From Faecalicatena fissicatena (GTDB taxonomy: Bacteria; Bacillota; Clostridia; Lachnospirales; Lachnospiraceae): a DNA stretch of 20,081 nt. Where the stretch lies: the NCBI GenBank assembly GCA_001028025.1, contig LDAQ01000139.1, positions 1-20,081 on the forward strand, given 5' to 3'. Under the pieces are notes generated by a model that was not told the origin of the DNA, made no database searches, and saw only the letters and a list, made by a program, of their open reading frames with translations. Numbering within the stretch: the first letter of the stretch is position 1; the number at the start of each line of letters is the position of its first letter. Below, in pieces: positions 12,695-19,990 of this stretch. The position numbers were made by a program, and so were the translations under genes.

Positions 12695-13573
12695 ATGTCT
12701 GCAAAAATTGAAATTAAACATTTGAATCAGTATTATGGACAAAAATGTGCATTAAAAGATGTGAATCTTACAATTCACAAGGGGATGTTCGGTCTGCTCG
12801 GAAGAAATGGAGCCGGCAAGACAACGCTGATGAAAGTGCTTGCAACACTGCTCCCTAAAACAGAGGGTAGCGTTTCTGTCTGCGGTATCCCGCTAGAGGA
12901 TGCGGCAAGAGTACGCAGGATAACCGGATATCTGCCCCAGGAATTTTCTATGTATCCCAATATGACCGTTTACGAGGCTATGGATTATCTGGGTGTACTC
13001 TCGGGGCTTGGAAGCCGGGAGCGCAAAGAGCTTATTCCAAAACTGCTGTCACAGGTCAATCTTCTGGAGGACAAGAAGAAAAAGGTAAAGGCACTGTCCG
13101 GAGGGATGAAGCGGCGGCTGGGAATCGCACAGGCCATTCTTCACAATCCCCAGGTTCTGATCGTAGATGAGCCGACGGCAGGCCTGGACCCCGAAGAGAG
13201 GGTTCGGTTCCGCAATCTGCTGAGCGAAATCGCACAGGAGCGTATCGTAATTCTCTCCACACACATTGTCGGTGATATTGAAGCAACATGCGAACAGATT
13301 GCAGTATTGAATGAGGGAGAAATCCTTTATCATGGCACGGTTTCAAATCTGATTGAGATGGCGGATGGAAGAGTCTACACAGCCCAGATAAGCAAATCCG
13401 AGCTTCCGCGGCTCAAAGAACGTTATGTTGTCACCAGTATGCTGACGCTTGGAAATAATGTTATGGTTCGTTTTATCGCTGAAAACAAACCTTTTGAAGG
13501 GGCCCAGTGCTGTGAGGCGGGAGTGGAAGATGCCTACATGTATCTCATGCACGGAGAGCGGGGTGATCGCTGA
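12695..13573 (+). CDS. ABC transporter ATP-binding protein
   Basis: The product (292 residues from the ATG at 12695) is a single nucleotide-binding domain with Walker A at 36-44 (GRNGAGKTT), Q-loop Q82, signature LSGGM (134-138), Walker B with D158-E159 and H-loop H190. It is of the type that powers ABC-2 exporters, including those for lantibiotic or bacitracin resistance and multidrug efflux. The ATG at 12695 has AGAGG 9 nt upstream; the ATG at 12686 would abut that site. The stop overlaps the next start (TGATG at 13571-13575). Regulator, kinase and exporter genes in a row suggest a response to an envelope-active compound. The substrate is unknown. Confidence 0.95.
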   Translation: MSAKIEIKHLNQYYGQKCALKDVNLTIHKGMFGLLGRNGAGKTTLMKVLATLLPKTEGSVSVCGIPLEDAARVRRITGYLPQEFSMYPNMTVYEAMDYLGVLSGLGSRERKELIPKLLSQVNLLEDKKKKVKALSGGMKRRLGIAQAILHNPQVLIVDEPTAGLDPEERVRFRNLLSEIAQERIVILSTHIVGDIEATCEQIAVLNEGEILYHGTVSNLIEMADGRVYTAQISKSELPRLKERYVVTSMLTLGNNVMVRFIAENKPFEGAQCCEAGVEDAYMYLMHGERGDR

Positions 13574-14811
13574 TGTTCCTGAACTTATTGGCAAAAGAAT
13601 GCCGGCAGATTGCGAAAAGCATGATTTACTGGCTGATTGTGGGAATTCTTGTGATCTTTTATTTTTCTCAGCTCGGTGGTATGTCAATTGCTGAAAAGCC
13701 AGAACCAGGCCAGGAGAATTACGGACTGGCATATGGCGGCGATGAGAAAGATGTTATGGATTCTACGCTTGGTTATCTTGTCTCTGAATACATGAATGGT
13801 AAATATGCCACCTATCCCATTGGCTTTTACAAAGCCGTCACGCCCAGTGAGGCTGATGAGAAACGAATTGGGGAAATTATTGAACAGACTACCGGACTTT
13901 CCGGCGGCGAAAATATTGCAGATGCCATTGAGGAGGCTCAGGGCGGTGCTCAGATTGTATACGGCAGCAGTCCGGTACAGGTAAAAGAGGATCTGGATTA
14001 CGAAGAATTCAAAAAATTAATGCAGGAAGTCGATGATATGCTGGGCGGCGGTTCCAACTATGCTGCTGACAGCCTGGAATCCAATGTTTCCTCGCCAAAG
14101 ACATATGAACAGGCACTTGAGGACTACAATAATCTGATTGAAAAAGACCATCTCACCGGAGGCTATGCGAGACTGTTCTGCGACTACATGGGTATTCTGC
14201 TCGGAATTCTGCCGGTCTTTCTGGCGGTGACCCGCGGACTGCGCGACAGACGTTCAAAAATGCAGGAACTCATTGCCTGCCGAAAGGCGTCTTCCGTCAG
14301 TATCATCGCAAGCAGGTATGCAGCTATGCTGATTATGCTCATGGTTCCGGTTCTTCTGCTGTCCTGCATTCCGCTGGTTCAGTGTATACAGGCAGCGTCC
14401 GGCACCGCGATCCGGATTGATTATCTTGCATTTGCAAAATACAGTCTGGGATGGCTGCTTCCAACCACAATGACTGCTGCGGCAGTGGGGCTGGTGCTGA
14501 CAGAGCTGACAGATACTGCACTGGGAGTCCTTGTACAGATTGTCTGGTGGTTCCTGACTGTTTTCAGTTCCATGGGAAGCATGCATGGAGGCGCATATGG
14601 ATGGAGCTTTATACCGAGACATAATACAGTTTATAATTATATGGGCTTCCACGAGAACTTCTGGGAGCTTGCAGCAAACAGAGGGCTTTACGCAACATTG
14701 TCTATCGTGCTGGCAGTTTTTTCAATATTTATTTACTCACTGAAAAGAAAAGGGAGGCTGGATATTCGTGGCAAAATACTTGGAAATCTTAAAAGAAAAC
14801 ACAAAGCATAA
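13573..14811 (+). CDS. ABC-2 type transporter permease with large extracytoplasmic domain
   Basis: The 412-residue product has one membrane helix at about 17-34, a polar domain of about 165 residues (38-202), and five more helices at about 202-221, 247-269, 291-311, 317-337 and 371-390. This is the 1 + large loop + 5 plan of ABC-2 family exporters. The loop is acidic (many E and D residues), predicted outside, and could bind the substrate. It overlaps the ATPase gene by one base and the next gene by 44 nt, so the three are tightly coupled. No catalytic motif is expected. The exact subfamily cannot be told from sequence by eye. Confidence 0.85.
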   Translation: MFLNLLAKECRQIAKSMIYWLIVGILVIFYFSQLGGMSIAEKPEPGQENYGLAYGGDEKDVMDSTLGYLVSEYMNGKYATYPIGFYKAVTPSEADEKRIGEIIEQTTGLSGGENIADAIEEAQGGAQIVYGSSPVQVKEDLDYEEFKKLMQEVDDMLGGGSNYAADSLESNVSSPKTYEQALEDYNNLIEKDHLTGGYARLFCDYMGILLGILPVFLAVTRGLRDRRSKMQELIACRKASSVSIIASRYAAMLIMLMVPVLLLSCIPLVQCIQAASGTAIRIDYLAFAKYSLGWLLPTTMTAAAVGLVLTELTDTALGVLVQIVWWFLTVFSSMGSMHGGAYGWSFIPRHNTVYNYMGFHENFWELAANRGLYATLSIVLAVFSIFIYSLKRKGRLDIRGKILGNLKRKHKA

Positions 14812-15385
14812 TATTCCCGTCCACACTGCAATCGCAGTCATTCTGCTCTGCTTTTCACCGCTTGTGCTGGGAGTAAGCAATCTGCCATATGAGGATACCG
14901 CAAAAGTACTGGAACGGTATGTGGCTCTGCTGGGAATTATTCTGCTGACACCGGTATTTTTGCCGGAACAGAATCCTGACCTCCGTGACCTGATCCGTTC
15001 GAAGTATACAAAAATCACAGCAGTTTATAGTATACGGGTTCTGGAAGCGGCCGTTCTGCTCGCATTCCTCCTGGGAGTGTATATAGCAGTACTCCATTAC
15101 AATGGATGTGAGATCCATGCATTCAGATATTTCGGGGGCACCCTGGGCGAAATGCTGTTTATGGGAGGGCTTGGAATCTTCAGCTTCGCACTCACAGACA
15201 ATCTGATTGCCGGTTATATGGTACCTGTTTTTTATTATATAGTCGCATTTGGAAGCGGTGCCAAATATCTCAAGGTATTCTATCCGTTTTCCATGGGCAT
15301 TGGCAGCTATGATGAAAAAATCTGGCTGTTTGCCGGAGGCCTGGTCCTCATCGCTGCCGGTATATTTATAAGGGGCAGAAAATAA
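14768..15385 (+). CDS. Small integral membrane protein, probable second permease of the ABC transporter
   Basis: The 205-residue product has about six hydrophobic segments, roughly at 17-36, 48-64, 88-110, 126-144, 148-168 and 183-201, with a basic N- and C-terminus. It starts with GTG inside the previous gene (44-nt overlap), behind AGGGAGG (14751-14757). I do not recognise a named family. Position, overlap and topology suggest it pairs with the larger permease as a half-size partner, or acts as an accessory subunit. It is the last gene of the operon, and the yqfC region follows after a gap containing a hairpin. Confidence 0.75.
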   Translation: MAKYLEILKENTKHNIPVHTAIAVILLCFSPLVLGVSNLPYEDTAKVLERYVALLGIILLTPVFLPEQNPDLRDLIRSKYTKITAVYSIRVLEAAVLLAFLLGVYIAVLHYNGCEIHAFRYFGGTLGEMLFMGGLGIFSFALTDNLIAGYMVPVFYYIVAFGSGAKYLKVFYPFSMGIGSYDEKIWLFAGGLVLIAAGIFIRGRK

Positions 15386-15463
15386 AATTATATATAGGAA
15401 GATCCTGTATAATCCAGGGGCCGGCCTGCACGGGATAAAACATGCCTGATAACTGAATAGGAC

Positions 15464-15513
15464 AAAAATGCCGCACATATACTACAAATAAAGGGCGTAT
15501 GTGTGGCATTTCT
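15464..15513 (+). terminator. Hairpin between the ABC operon and yqfC, reaching into the yqfC start region
   Basis: ATGCCGCACATATAC (15468-15482) pairs with GTATGTGTGGCAT (15497-15509), with one G-U and a two-nucleotide asymmetry. Flanking A's on the left face TTT on the right. The short T run (TTTCTATA) makes it a moderate terminator. The right arm contains a possible GTG start of yqfC (15501) and ends 6 nt before the ATG at 15516. Confidence 0.6.
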
Positions 15514-15515
15514 AT

Positions 15516-15800
15516 ATGGGAAGAGAAGCAGAGAATGAAAAAATAAAAGAAAAGCTGGCCTCTGCGGCCAGCATGCCGAAAGACGTAGTCCTCGGGGCAG
15601 CTGTTGTGACCATTATCGGAGCCGGAGAAGTCTGCATTGAGAATTACCGGGGCATTATAGAATATACGGATATTCTGATCCGCGTACAAACCAAAGGGTA
15701 TCAGATAAAACTGCAGGGAAAAAATCTGCAGATCGAATATTATACGAATGATGAGATGAAGATAACAGGCAGAATTTTATCACTAGAATATTGTAAGTGA
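15516..15800 (+). CDS. yqfC: YqfC: sporulation protein (YabP/YqfC family)
   Basis: The product (94 residues from the ATG at 15516) has the length and pattern of YqfC: a short charged N-terminus, MPKDVVLGAAVVTIIG, then the diagnostic IENYRGIIEYTD and a C-terminal beta-rich part ending in ITGRILSLEY. YqfC and YqfD are made in the mother cell during spore formation in Bacillus and are needed for efficient sporulation; the biochemical role is not established. The start is uncertain. ATG 15516 has no ribosome site, while a GTG at 15501 (99 residues) has a weak AAGG 6 nt upstream but sits in the hairpin stem. It is followed by yqfD after 12 nt. Confidence 0.88.
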   Translation: MGREAENEKIKEKLASAASMPKDVVLGAAVVTIIGAGEVCIENYRGIIEYTDILIRVQTKGYQIKLQGKNLQIEYYTNDEMKITGRILSLEYCK

Positions 15801-15812
15801 GGTAATGGAACT

Positions 15813-17120
15813 GTGATTCAGTCAATCATCCGCTATATGCACGGGTATGTGAAAATCCGGGTAGAAGGCTATTCCCCGGAACGTTTTCTGAACCTGTGCC
15901 GCCATCATCAGATTTATATATGGGGGCTGAATCCCTGCGGGAATGCATACGAAATGTATATGAGCCTGAAGGGATTCCGCAGACTCAGGCCGATTGTCAG
16001 GAAGACGCATACAAGAGTTGTGCTTGTGCAGAGGACCGGTCTTCCTTTTTTTGTACATAAATACAGGCGGCGAAAGCTCTTTTTTATTAGTTTCTTCCTT
16101 TGTCTGGGACTTCTGTATCTCTATTCCAGCTTTATATGGGATATCCATTTTGAGGGCAATGAGAAATGGACAAACGAGACACTTCTGGAATTTCTGGAGA
16201 CAAAAGATGTTTCTCCGCATATGGCTAAAAGAAGTGTAGACTGTGCCCAGATCGTAAAAGATATCCGGAAAGAATATGATGATATTGTCTGGGTTTCTGC
16301 TTCTATAGACGGAAGCCGCCTTCGCATCCAGATTAAGGAGAATGAAGACACTTTTCGGGATGAAGACGGAGGGGGCGCAAACAGTGCGGATGCAGCCGGG
16401 CAGGGTGATGCAGCACCGGATGCCGGACAGGAAGCAGAAACGCCCTGCGACCTGATTGCTTCAAAGGACGGCGTGATTACCAGTATGATTACCAGATCCG
16501 GCATTCCTCAGGTACATGTGGGCGACACCGTGGCAAAAGGAGATGTGCTTGTGACCGGCAGGATAGAGGTACTCAATGACGCCGGAGAAGTGACAGGCTA
16601 CCAGTATCAGAAATCCGATGCAGATATATTTGCTGACACACAGATGAATTATGAGGATACAATCAGTACAAAATATAAAAAGAAATATTATGAAAAATCA
16701 CAGCGAAGGCTGTATTATATAAAAGCAGGTCCCTGGTATATATCCGCAGGTACATTGAAAAATGATTTTAAAGAATGGGATATGCATACAAATGAACACC
16801 AGATCAAGCTGGGCGAAAATTTTTATCTTCCGCTGTCCTATGGAAGTAAAATTGTAAGGTCATACACTTCAAAAGAAAAATCATATACAAAAGAAGAACT
16901 TCAAAAACAGTTAAGCAGTAATTTTAATCAGTTTACCGGGAAATTGCAGGAACAAAACATTCAGGTCATAGAAAACAGCGTTAAAATACATATAAGCCAG
17001 GATACGGCCGCCGCAAAAGGAATCCTGTATCTTAATGAAAGAATTACAGAAGAGAAAGATACAGAAATAATGCAAGTAGAAAAAAACGAACAGGATGAGA
17101 ATGCCGCTGCTGAAGAGTAG
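15813..17120 (+). CDS. yqfD: YqfD: sporulation protein
   Basis: The 435-residue product has the YqfD layout: an N-terminal soluble part beginning GYVKIRVEGYSPERFLNLC, one membrane helix at about 88-108 after a basic RRRK stretch, and a long extracytoplasmic part with IHFEGNEKW and RSGIPQVHVGDTVAKGDVLVTG, a lipoyl/barrel-sandwich-like segment. Between about 178 and 206 lies a low-complexity linker rich in Asp, Gly and Ala. The C-terminal 30 residues are also acidic and low-complexity. The start is GTG with GAGGT (15799-15803) 9 nt upstream, overlapping the yqfC stop. In Bacillus the pair is controlled by sigma-E. In many Firmicutes phoH follows directly, but here an opposite-strand gene intervenes. 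Confidence 0.93.
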   Translation: MIQSIIRYMHGYVKIRVEGYSPERFLNLCRHHQIYIWGLNPCGNAYEMYMSLKGFRRLRPIVRKTHTRVVLVQRTGLPFFVHKYRRRKLFFISFFLCLGLLYLYSSFIWDIHFEGNEKWTNETLLEFLETKDVSPHMAKRSVDCAQIVKDIRKEYDDIVWVSASIDGSRLRIQIKENEDTFRDEDGGGANSADAAGQGDAAPDAGQEAETPCDLIASKDGVITSMITRSGIPQVHVGDTVAKGDVLVTGRIEVLNDAGEVTGYQYQKSDADIFADTQMNYEDTISTKYKKKYYEKSQRRLYYIKAGPWYISAGTLKNDFKEWDMHTNEHQIKLGENFYLPLSYGSKIVRSYTSKEKSYTKEELQKQLSSNFNQFTGKLQEQNIQVIENSVKIHISQDTAAAKGILYLNERITEEKDTEIMQVEKNEQDENAAAEE

Positions 17121-17131
17121 TATATAATACT

Positions 17132-17165
17132 GCCGGCCGAATACAGTTTCTTGTATTCGGCCGGC
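17132..17165. terminator. Perfect 14-bp GC-rich hairpin between convergent genes
   Basis: GCCGGCCGAATACA (17132-17145) pairs perfectly with TGTATTCGGCCGGC (17152-17165) around a 6-nt loop. It lies in the 62-nt gap between yqfD (+) and the diguanylate cyclase gene (-). Neither side has a proper T-tract, so it is an atypical bidirectional terminator or an mRNA 3'-end stabiliser. Confidence 0.6.
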
Positions 17166-17182
17166 ATGATATATAACACAGT

Positions 17183-18727
17183 TTACCGGGGGGTATCCGT
17201 GTTTGAAAAAATCCACAGAGTTTTGCGGTCAAAGTTAAGAATCCTTACCCTTATTGAACTGCCATCCTTTTTTATGTAGCAGAATTCCGATATCCGATCT
17301 TTTTTCAGCTGCTTTTTCAGCGATGGATAATCGCAGCATTCCTCAAAAAGAGGGATATACTGCGGCTCAACCAGGCTGTGGGCATACTGCATCAGTGCGC
17401 TGCTGTATTTGTAATCGGACTCTTCCAGAAATTGTTTGAAATAATCAGGAATGAAGATGTGACGAACTGTATCAATTTCTATATCCACAACATAAACGCC
17501 TAAAAAAGCAGGTCCTAATACATTTAAAAATATATCGATGTCATTTCTACCGGCAATCGGATGATCCGTTTTTTTATCCTGCAGACGCTTCTGACGTTCA
17601 CTTGGCTGATTTAAATAGTATTGCTTTTTTTGCTTCTGCATGTCAGCTTCTGCAGTCTGAATAATTTCTTCAATCTCAAAATCCCGGTCCCGCCATTCGA
17701 CGCCCACGGAAAGAGAATAACCGGCCTCCTCCACCTGCGTATAAATTAAGGATGCTTTTTGCAGGATCATCTGCTTCGTAATATTGGGACAGAGAATGAC
17801 GAATTCATCACCGCCGATCCGGTATACCTCCTCCAAACGGAAATTATGCATCAGAATATCAGCAACTGCCTTGAGCATCGTATCACCCGCCTTGTGGCCG
17901 AAATGATTGTTGATTTCGTGTAGCCCATTGGCATCCATATAAATACAGGCAAAGGAATTAAACGCTTTTTTCGAAAAATTCTGAATATCTTTTTTATAGC
18001 TGAATCGGTTATTTAAACTGGTAAGGGCGTCAAAACGCGCTTCCTGATGCAGCTGTTTATTCTGAGATTCAATATTCTCGAATTGTTTCATAATTATAAT
18101 TTCATTTACCTTAGCCTCAATTCTGGAGTGATAGAGGCTGGCTGCAATAGCAGATGTGGTAATTGCGATAAACAGACTGTTCATAAAATTGTTATAGATC
18201 TGGTTGAGCCCATATGGGTCGGGAAAGTAAGGGAGCAATATATTTAAGGAGCAGAAGCTTCCCATAATGACAATCAGTGTCTGCCATGGCTTTAGCATAG
18301 TTAAAATTGATGCCAGGATCATAACATAAGTAAAAACTGTAAGGCCATTGCCGCCAAGCTGATCATTCAAAGTGACGGCGACTCCCCAGAGACTGAAAAA
18401 GATGATATAGGCATTTTCTATCCTGAAATAATAAAGCCAGCTTCTTTCCTGCTGTTTTTTATCAATGAAGGCCTCGGCAATCGTAACGCCCAGGGTGACC
18501 AGTATAAGAAGAAGATACATTATAAAATATGCGGTTCGGCGCGGCTTTAAGAAAGGCCCGCCCGGCCGCATGGAAATTGTAATAATCATAATCAGTTCAA
18601 ACAGGATAGTAACTAAATGAAAGATAAAATTTCTTTTGATTACTTCCTGGTGTAAGCGCTGCATCACTTCATTAAAATAAGGAAGCGTTGTATGAATTCC
18701 CAGCATTGTTTTGAATTTATTCCACAT
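17183..18727 (-). CDS. Membrane-bound diguanylate cyclase (GGDEF) with C-terminal PAS-like domain
   Basis: The product (514 residues from the ATG at 18727) has about six N-terminal membrane helices (30-200), a short coiled linker and a GGDEF domain at about 230-370. The active site RIGGDEF is intact (GGDEF at 305-309). The substrate loop reads MDANGLHEINNHFGHKAGD (D265, N273, D282), and the domain start is DALTSLNNR. It should make cyclic di-GMP from two GTP. The inhibitory RxxD motif is RLEE here, so product inhibition at the I-site is probably lost. Residues about 396-505 resemble the PAS-like domain that in related clostridial proteins precedes GGDEF; here it follows it. GAGAGGA lies 9 nt before 18727; GTG 18754 is an alternative start. 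It sits on the opposite strand between yqfD and phoH. Confidence 0.9.
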   Translation of the reverse strand: MWNKFKTMLGIHTTLPYFNEVMQRLHQEVIKRNFIFHLVTILFELIMIITISMRPGGPFLKPRRTAYFIMYLLLILVTLGVTIAEAFIDKKQQERSWLYYFRIENAYIIFFSLWGVAVTLNDQLGGNGLTVFTYVMILASILTMLKPWQTLIVIMGSFCSLNILLPYFPDPYGLNQIYNNFMNSLFIAITTSAIAASLYHSRIEAKVNEIIIMKQFENIESQNKQLHQEARFDALTSLNNRFSYKKDIQNFSKKAFNSFACIYMDANGLHEINNHFGHKAGDTMLKAVADILMHNFRLEEVYRIGGDEFVILCPNITKQMILQKASLIYTQVEEAGYSLSVGVEWRDRDFEIEEIIQTAEADMQKQKKQYYLNQPSERQKRLQDKKTDHPIAGRNDIDIFLNVLGPAFLGVYVVDIEIDTVRHIFIPDYFKQFLEESDYKYSSALMQYAHSLVEPQYIPLFEECCDYPSLKKQLKKDRISEFCYIKKDGSSIRVRILNFDRKTLWIFSNTDTPR

Positions 18728-18763
18728 GTTCTGCATTCCTCTCTGAAATACCACATCACCTGG

Positions 18764-18839
18764 ACCGAATAAAAAAATATACTATTAAATCTTTGAAATG
18801 TTATCAGATTTATCAGGCACTGTCAAGTGTTTATTCGGT
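18764..18839. repeat. 10-bp perfect inverted repeat flanking the diguanylate cyclase promoter
   Basis: ACCGAATAAA (18764-18773) and TTTATTCGGT (18830-18839) are exact reverse complements, 66 bp apart centre to centre. One copy abuts the -35 box and the other lies in the transcribed leader. The arrangement fits a two-site operator acting by looping, but no known regulator consensus was recognised. Confidence 0.6.
18798..18826 (-). promoter_or_regulatory. Sigma-A type promoter of the diguanylate cyclase gene
   Basis: Read on the - strand, a perfect -35 TTGACA (18826-18821) and a -10 TAACAT (18803-18798) are 17 bp apart, with TGA just before the -10 (extended -10). This is the best -35 box in the window and predicts a start near 18791 with a leader of about 64 nt. 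Confidence 0.75.
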
Positions 18840-18842
18840 TCT

Positions 18843-18906
18843 TACAGCCGTTTATCGCAGTAAACTGTCCATAGCGGGGAAGGAATCAAATAAAGTTGCG
18901 GCTGTA
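18843..18906. repeat. 8-bp inverted repeat upstream of the phoH promoter
   Basis: TACAGCCG (18843-18850) and CGGCTGTA (18899-18906) are exact reverse complements, ending 5 bp before the phoH -35 box. Inside it, ACAG-N3-TTTA and TAAACTGT form a second imperfect dyad (18844-18868). It may be an operator or a chance pairing. Confidence 0.35.
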
Positions 18907-18910
18907 GTAC

Positions 18911-18939
18911 TTGAAAAAACGTTATGATTCTACTATAAT
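18911..18939 (+). promoter_or_regulatory. Sigma-A type promoter of phoH
   Basis: TTGAAA (18911-18916) and a perfect TATAAT (18934-18939) are 17 bp apart. The predicted start near 18946 means that the in-frame TTG at 18911 is the -35 box and not a start codon. It gives phoH its own promoter, needed because the gene is separated from yqfD. Confidence 0.75.
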
Positions 18940-18982
18940 ACTTCTTGTGCTATATCCATATCAGGAAAGCGAGGGAATTCGT

Positions 18983-19990
18983 TTGCAAAAGGAACAATTG
19001 TCATTTGATACGATAAATCAGCAGCAGGCTGTTTTCGGATCGGAAGATAAATATATCAAACTAATTGAAAATAACTTTCATGTAAGTATCGTTGGCCGGG
19101 ATTCTATGCTGGAGGTCACCGGTGAGTCGGCGGTCGATGTTAATTGTGTTAAAGAGGTATTAGAATGCATGAAGCAGCTCCATACAGGCGGCGCTGCCCT
19201 GACAGAAGAAACCGTACATCGTCTGGTCGAGGAGTGCAGGGACGGAGGTCTTGATGAGACTTATAAGGCTATGCAGGATGTTGTTACCCTGACTTACAAG
19301 CATGGTCCCGTAAAATGCAAGACGCTCGGACAGAAGAATTATGTAAAGGCATTAAAAGAAAATGTCGTTACTTTTTGTATCGGACCGGCAGGAACCGGCA
19401 AGACATATCTTGCCGTTGCCCAGGCCGCAGAAGAATTAAAACGCGGCGAGATTGATAAGATCATTATGAGCAGGCCCGCGATAGAAGCAGGAGAGGAGCG
19501 CCTCGGATTTCTGCCTGGAGATCTGGCCCAAAAGGTAGATCCTTATCTCAGGCCGCTTTACGATGCCCTGGACGATATTTTCGGCCGTGAAAAATCAGAG
19601 AAGCATCAGGAAAGAGGAGAGATTGAGATCGCCCCGCTGGCATACATGAGAGGCCGCACCCTAAGCCGGGCCAGAGTCATAATCGACGAAAGTCAAAATG
19701 CTTCATTTTCCACGCTAAAGATGGCGCTGACGCGTCTTGGCGAGGGCTCAAAGATGGTTCTGACCGGTGATGTGACCCAGATTGACCTTCCCAGAAATAC
19801 GGATTCAGGTCTGGAACGGTGTGCCCGTATTCTGGGTGCAATCGATGATATTGCCGTCACTAAATTAACGAACCGGGACGTAGTCCGCAATAAAATTGTG
19901 AAAGATATCGTAAAAGCCTTCGAAAAAGAAGAAGAGCGCTCTCTTGCCAGACGTGAGAAAAAGCGGGGAGGACCTGTAAAGTCAAGATAA
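18983..19990 (+). CDS. phoH: PhoH family ATPase
   Basis: The product (335 residues from a TTG at 18983) matches PhoH proteins of Firmicutes (about 320 residues). A KH-like N-terminal part (about 5-60, FGSEDKYIKLIENNF, VSIVGRDSMLEVTG) is followed by the P-loop ATPase core with Walker A GPAGTGKT (134-141), SRPAIEAGEERLGFLPGD, Walker B IIDESQN (233-239) and LTGDVTQIDLP (260-270). PhoH is thought to act in RNA metabolism with YbeY and other RNases; despite its name a phosphate-starvation role is unproven. The start is TTG with GAGGG (18971-18975) 7 nt upstream; the longer frame from 18911 would begin in the promoter. Walker B has DESQN where DEAQN is usual. In Firmicutes ybeY or yqfF normally follows, beyond this window. 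Confidence 0.93.
   Translation: MQKEQLSFDTINQQQAVFGSEDKYIKLIENNFHVSIVGRDSMLEVTGESAVDVNCVKEVLECMKQLHTGGAALTEETVHRLVEECRDGGLDETYKAMQDVVTLTYKHGPVKCKTLGQKNYVKALKENVVTFCIGPAGTGKTYLAVAQAAEELKRGEIDKIIMSRPAIEAGEERLGFLPGDLAQKVDPYLRPLYDALDDIFGREKSEKHQERGEIEIAPLAYMRGRTLSRARVIIDESQNASFSTLKMALTRLGEGSKMVLTGDVTQIDLPRNTDSGLERCARILGAIDDIAVTKLTNRDVVRNKIVKDIVKAFEKEEERSLARREKKRGGPVKSR

Noticed and set aside
14855..15478. A 207-codon open frame antisense to the small permease gene
   Set aside because: It is the reverse-frame shadow of a hydrophobic gene. The + strand frame has a strong ribosome site and membrane segments in operon context.
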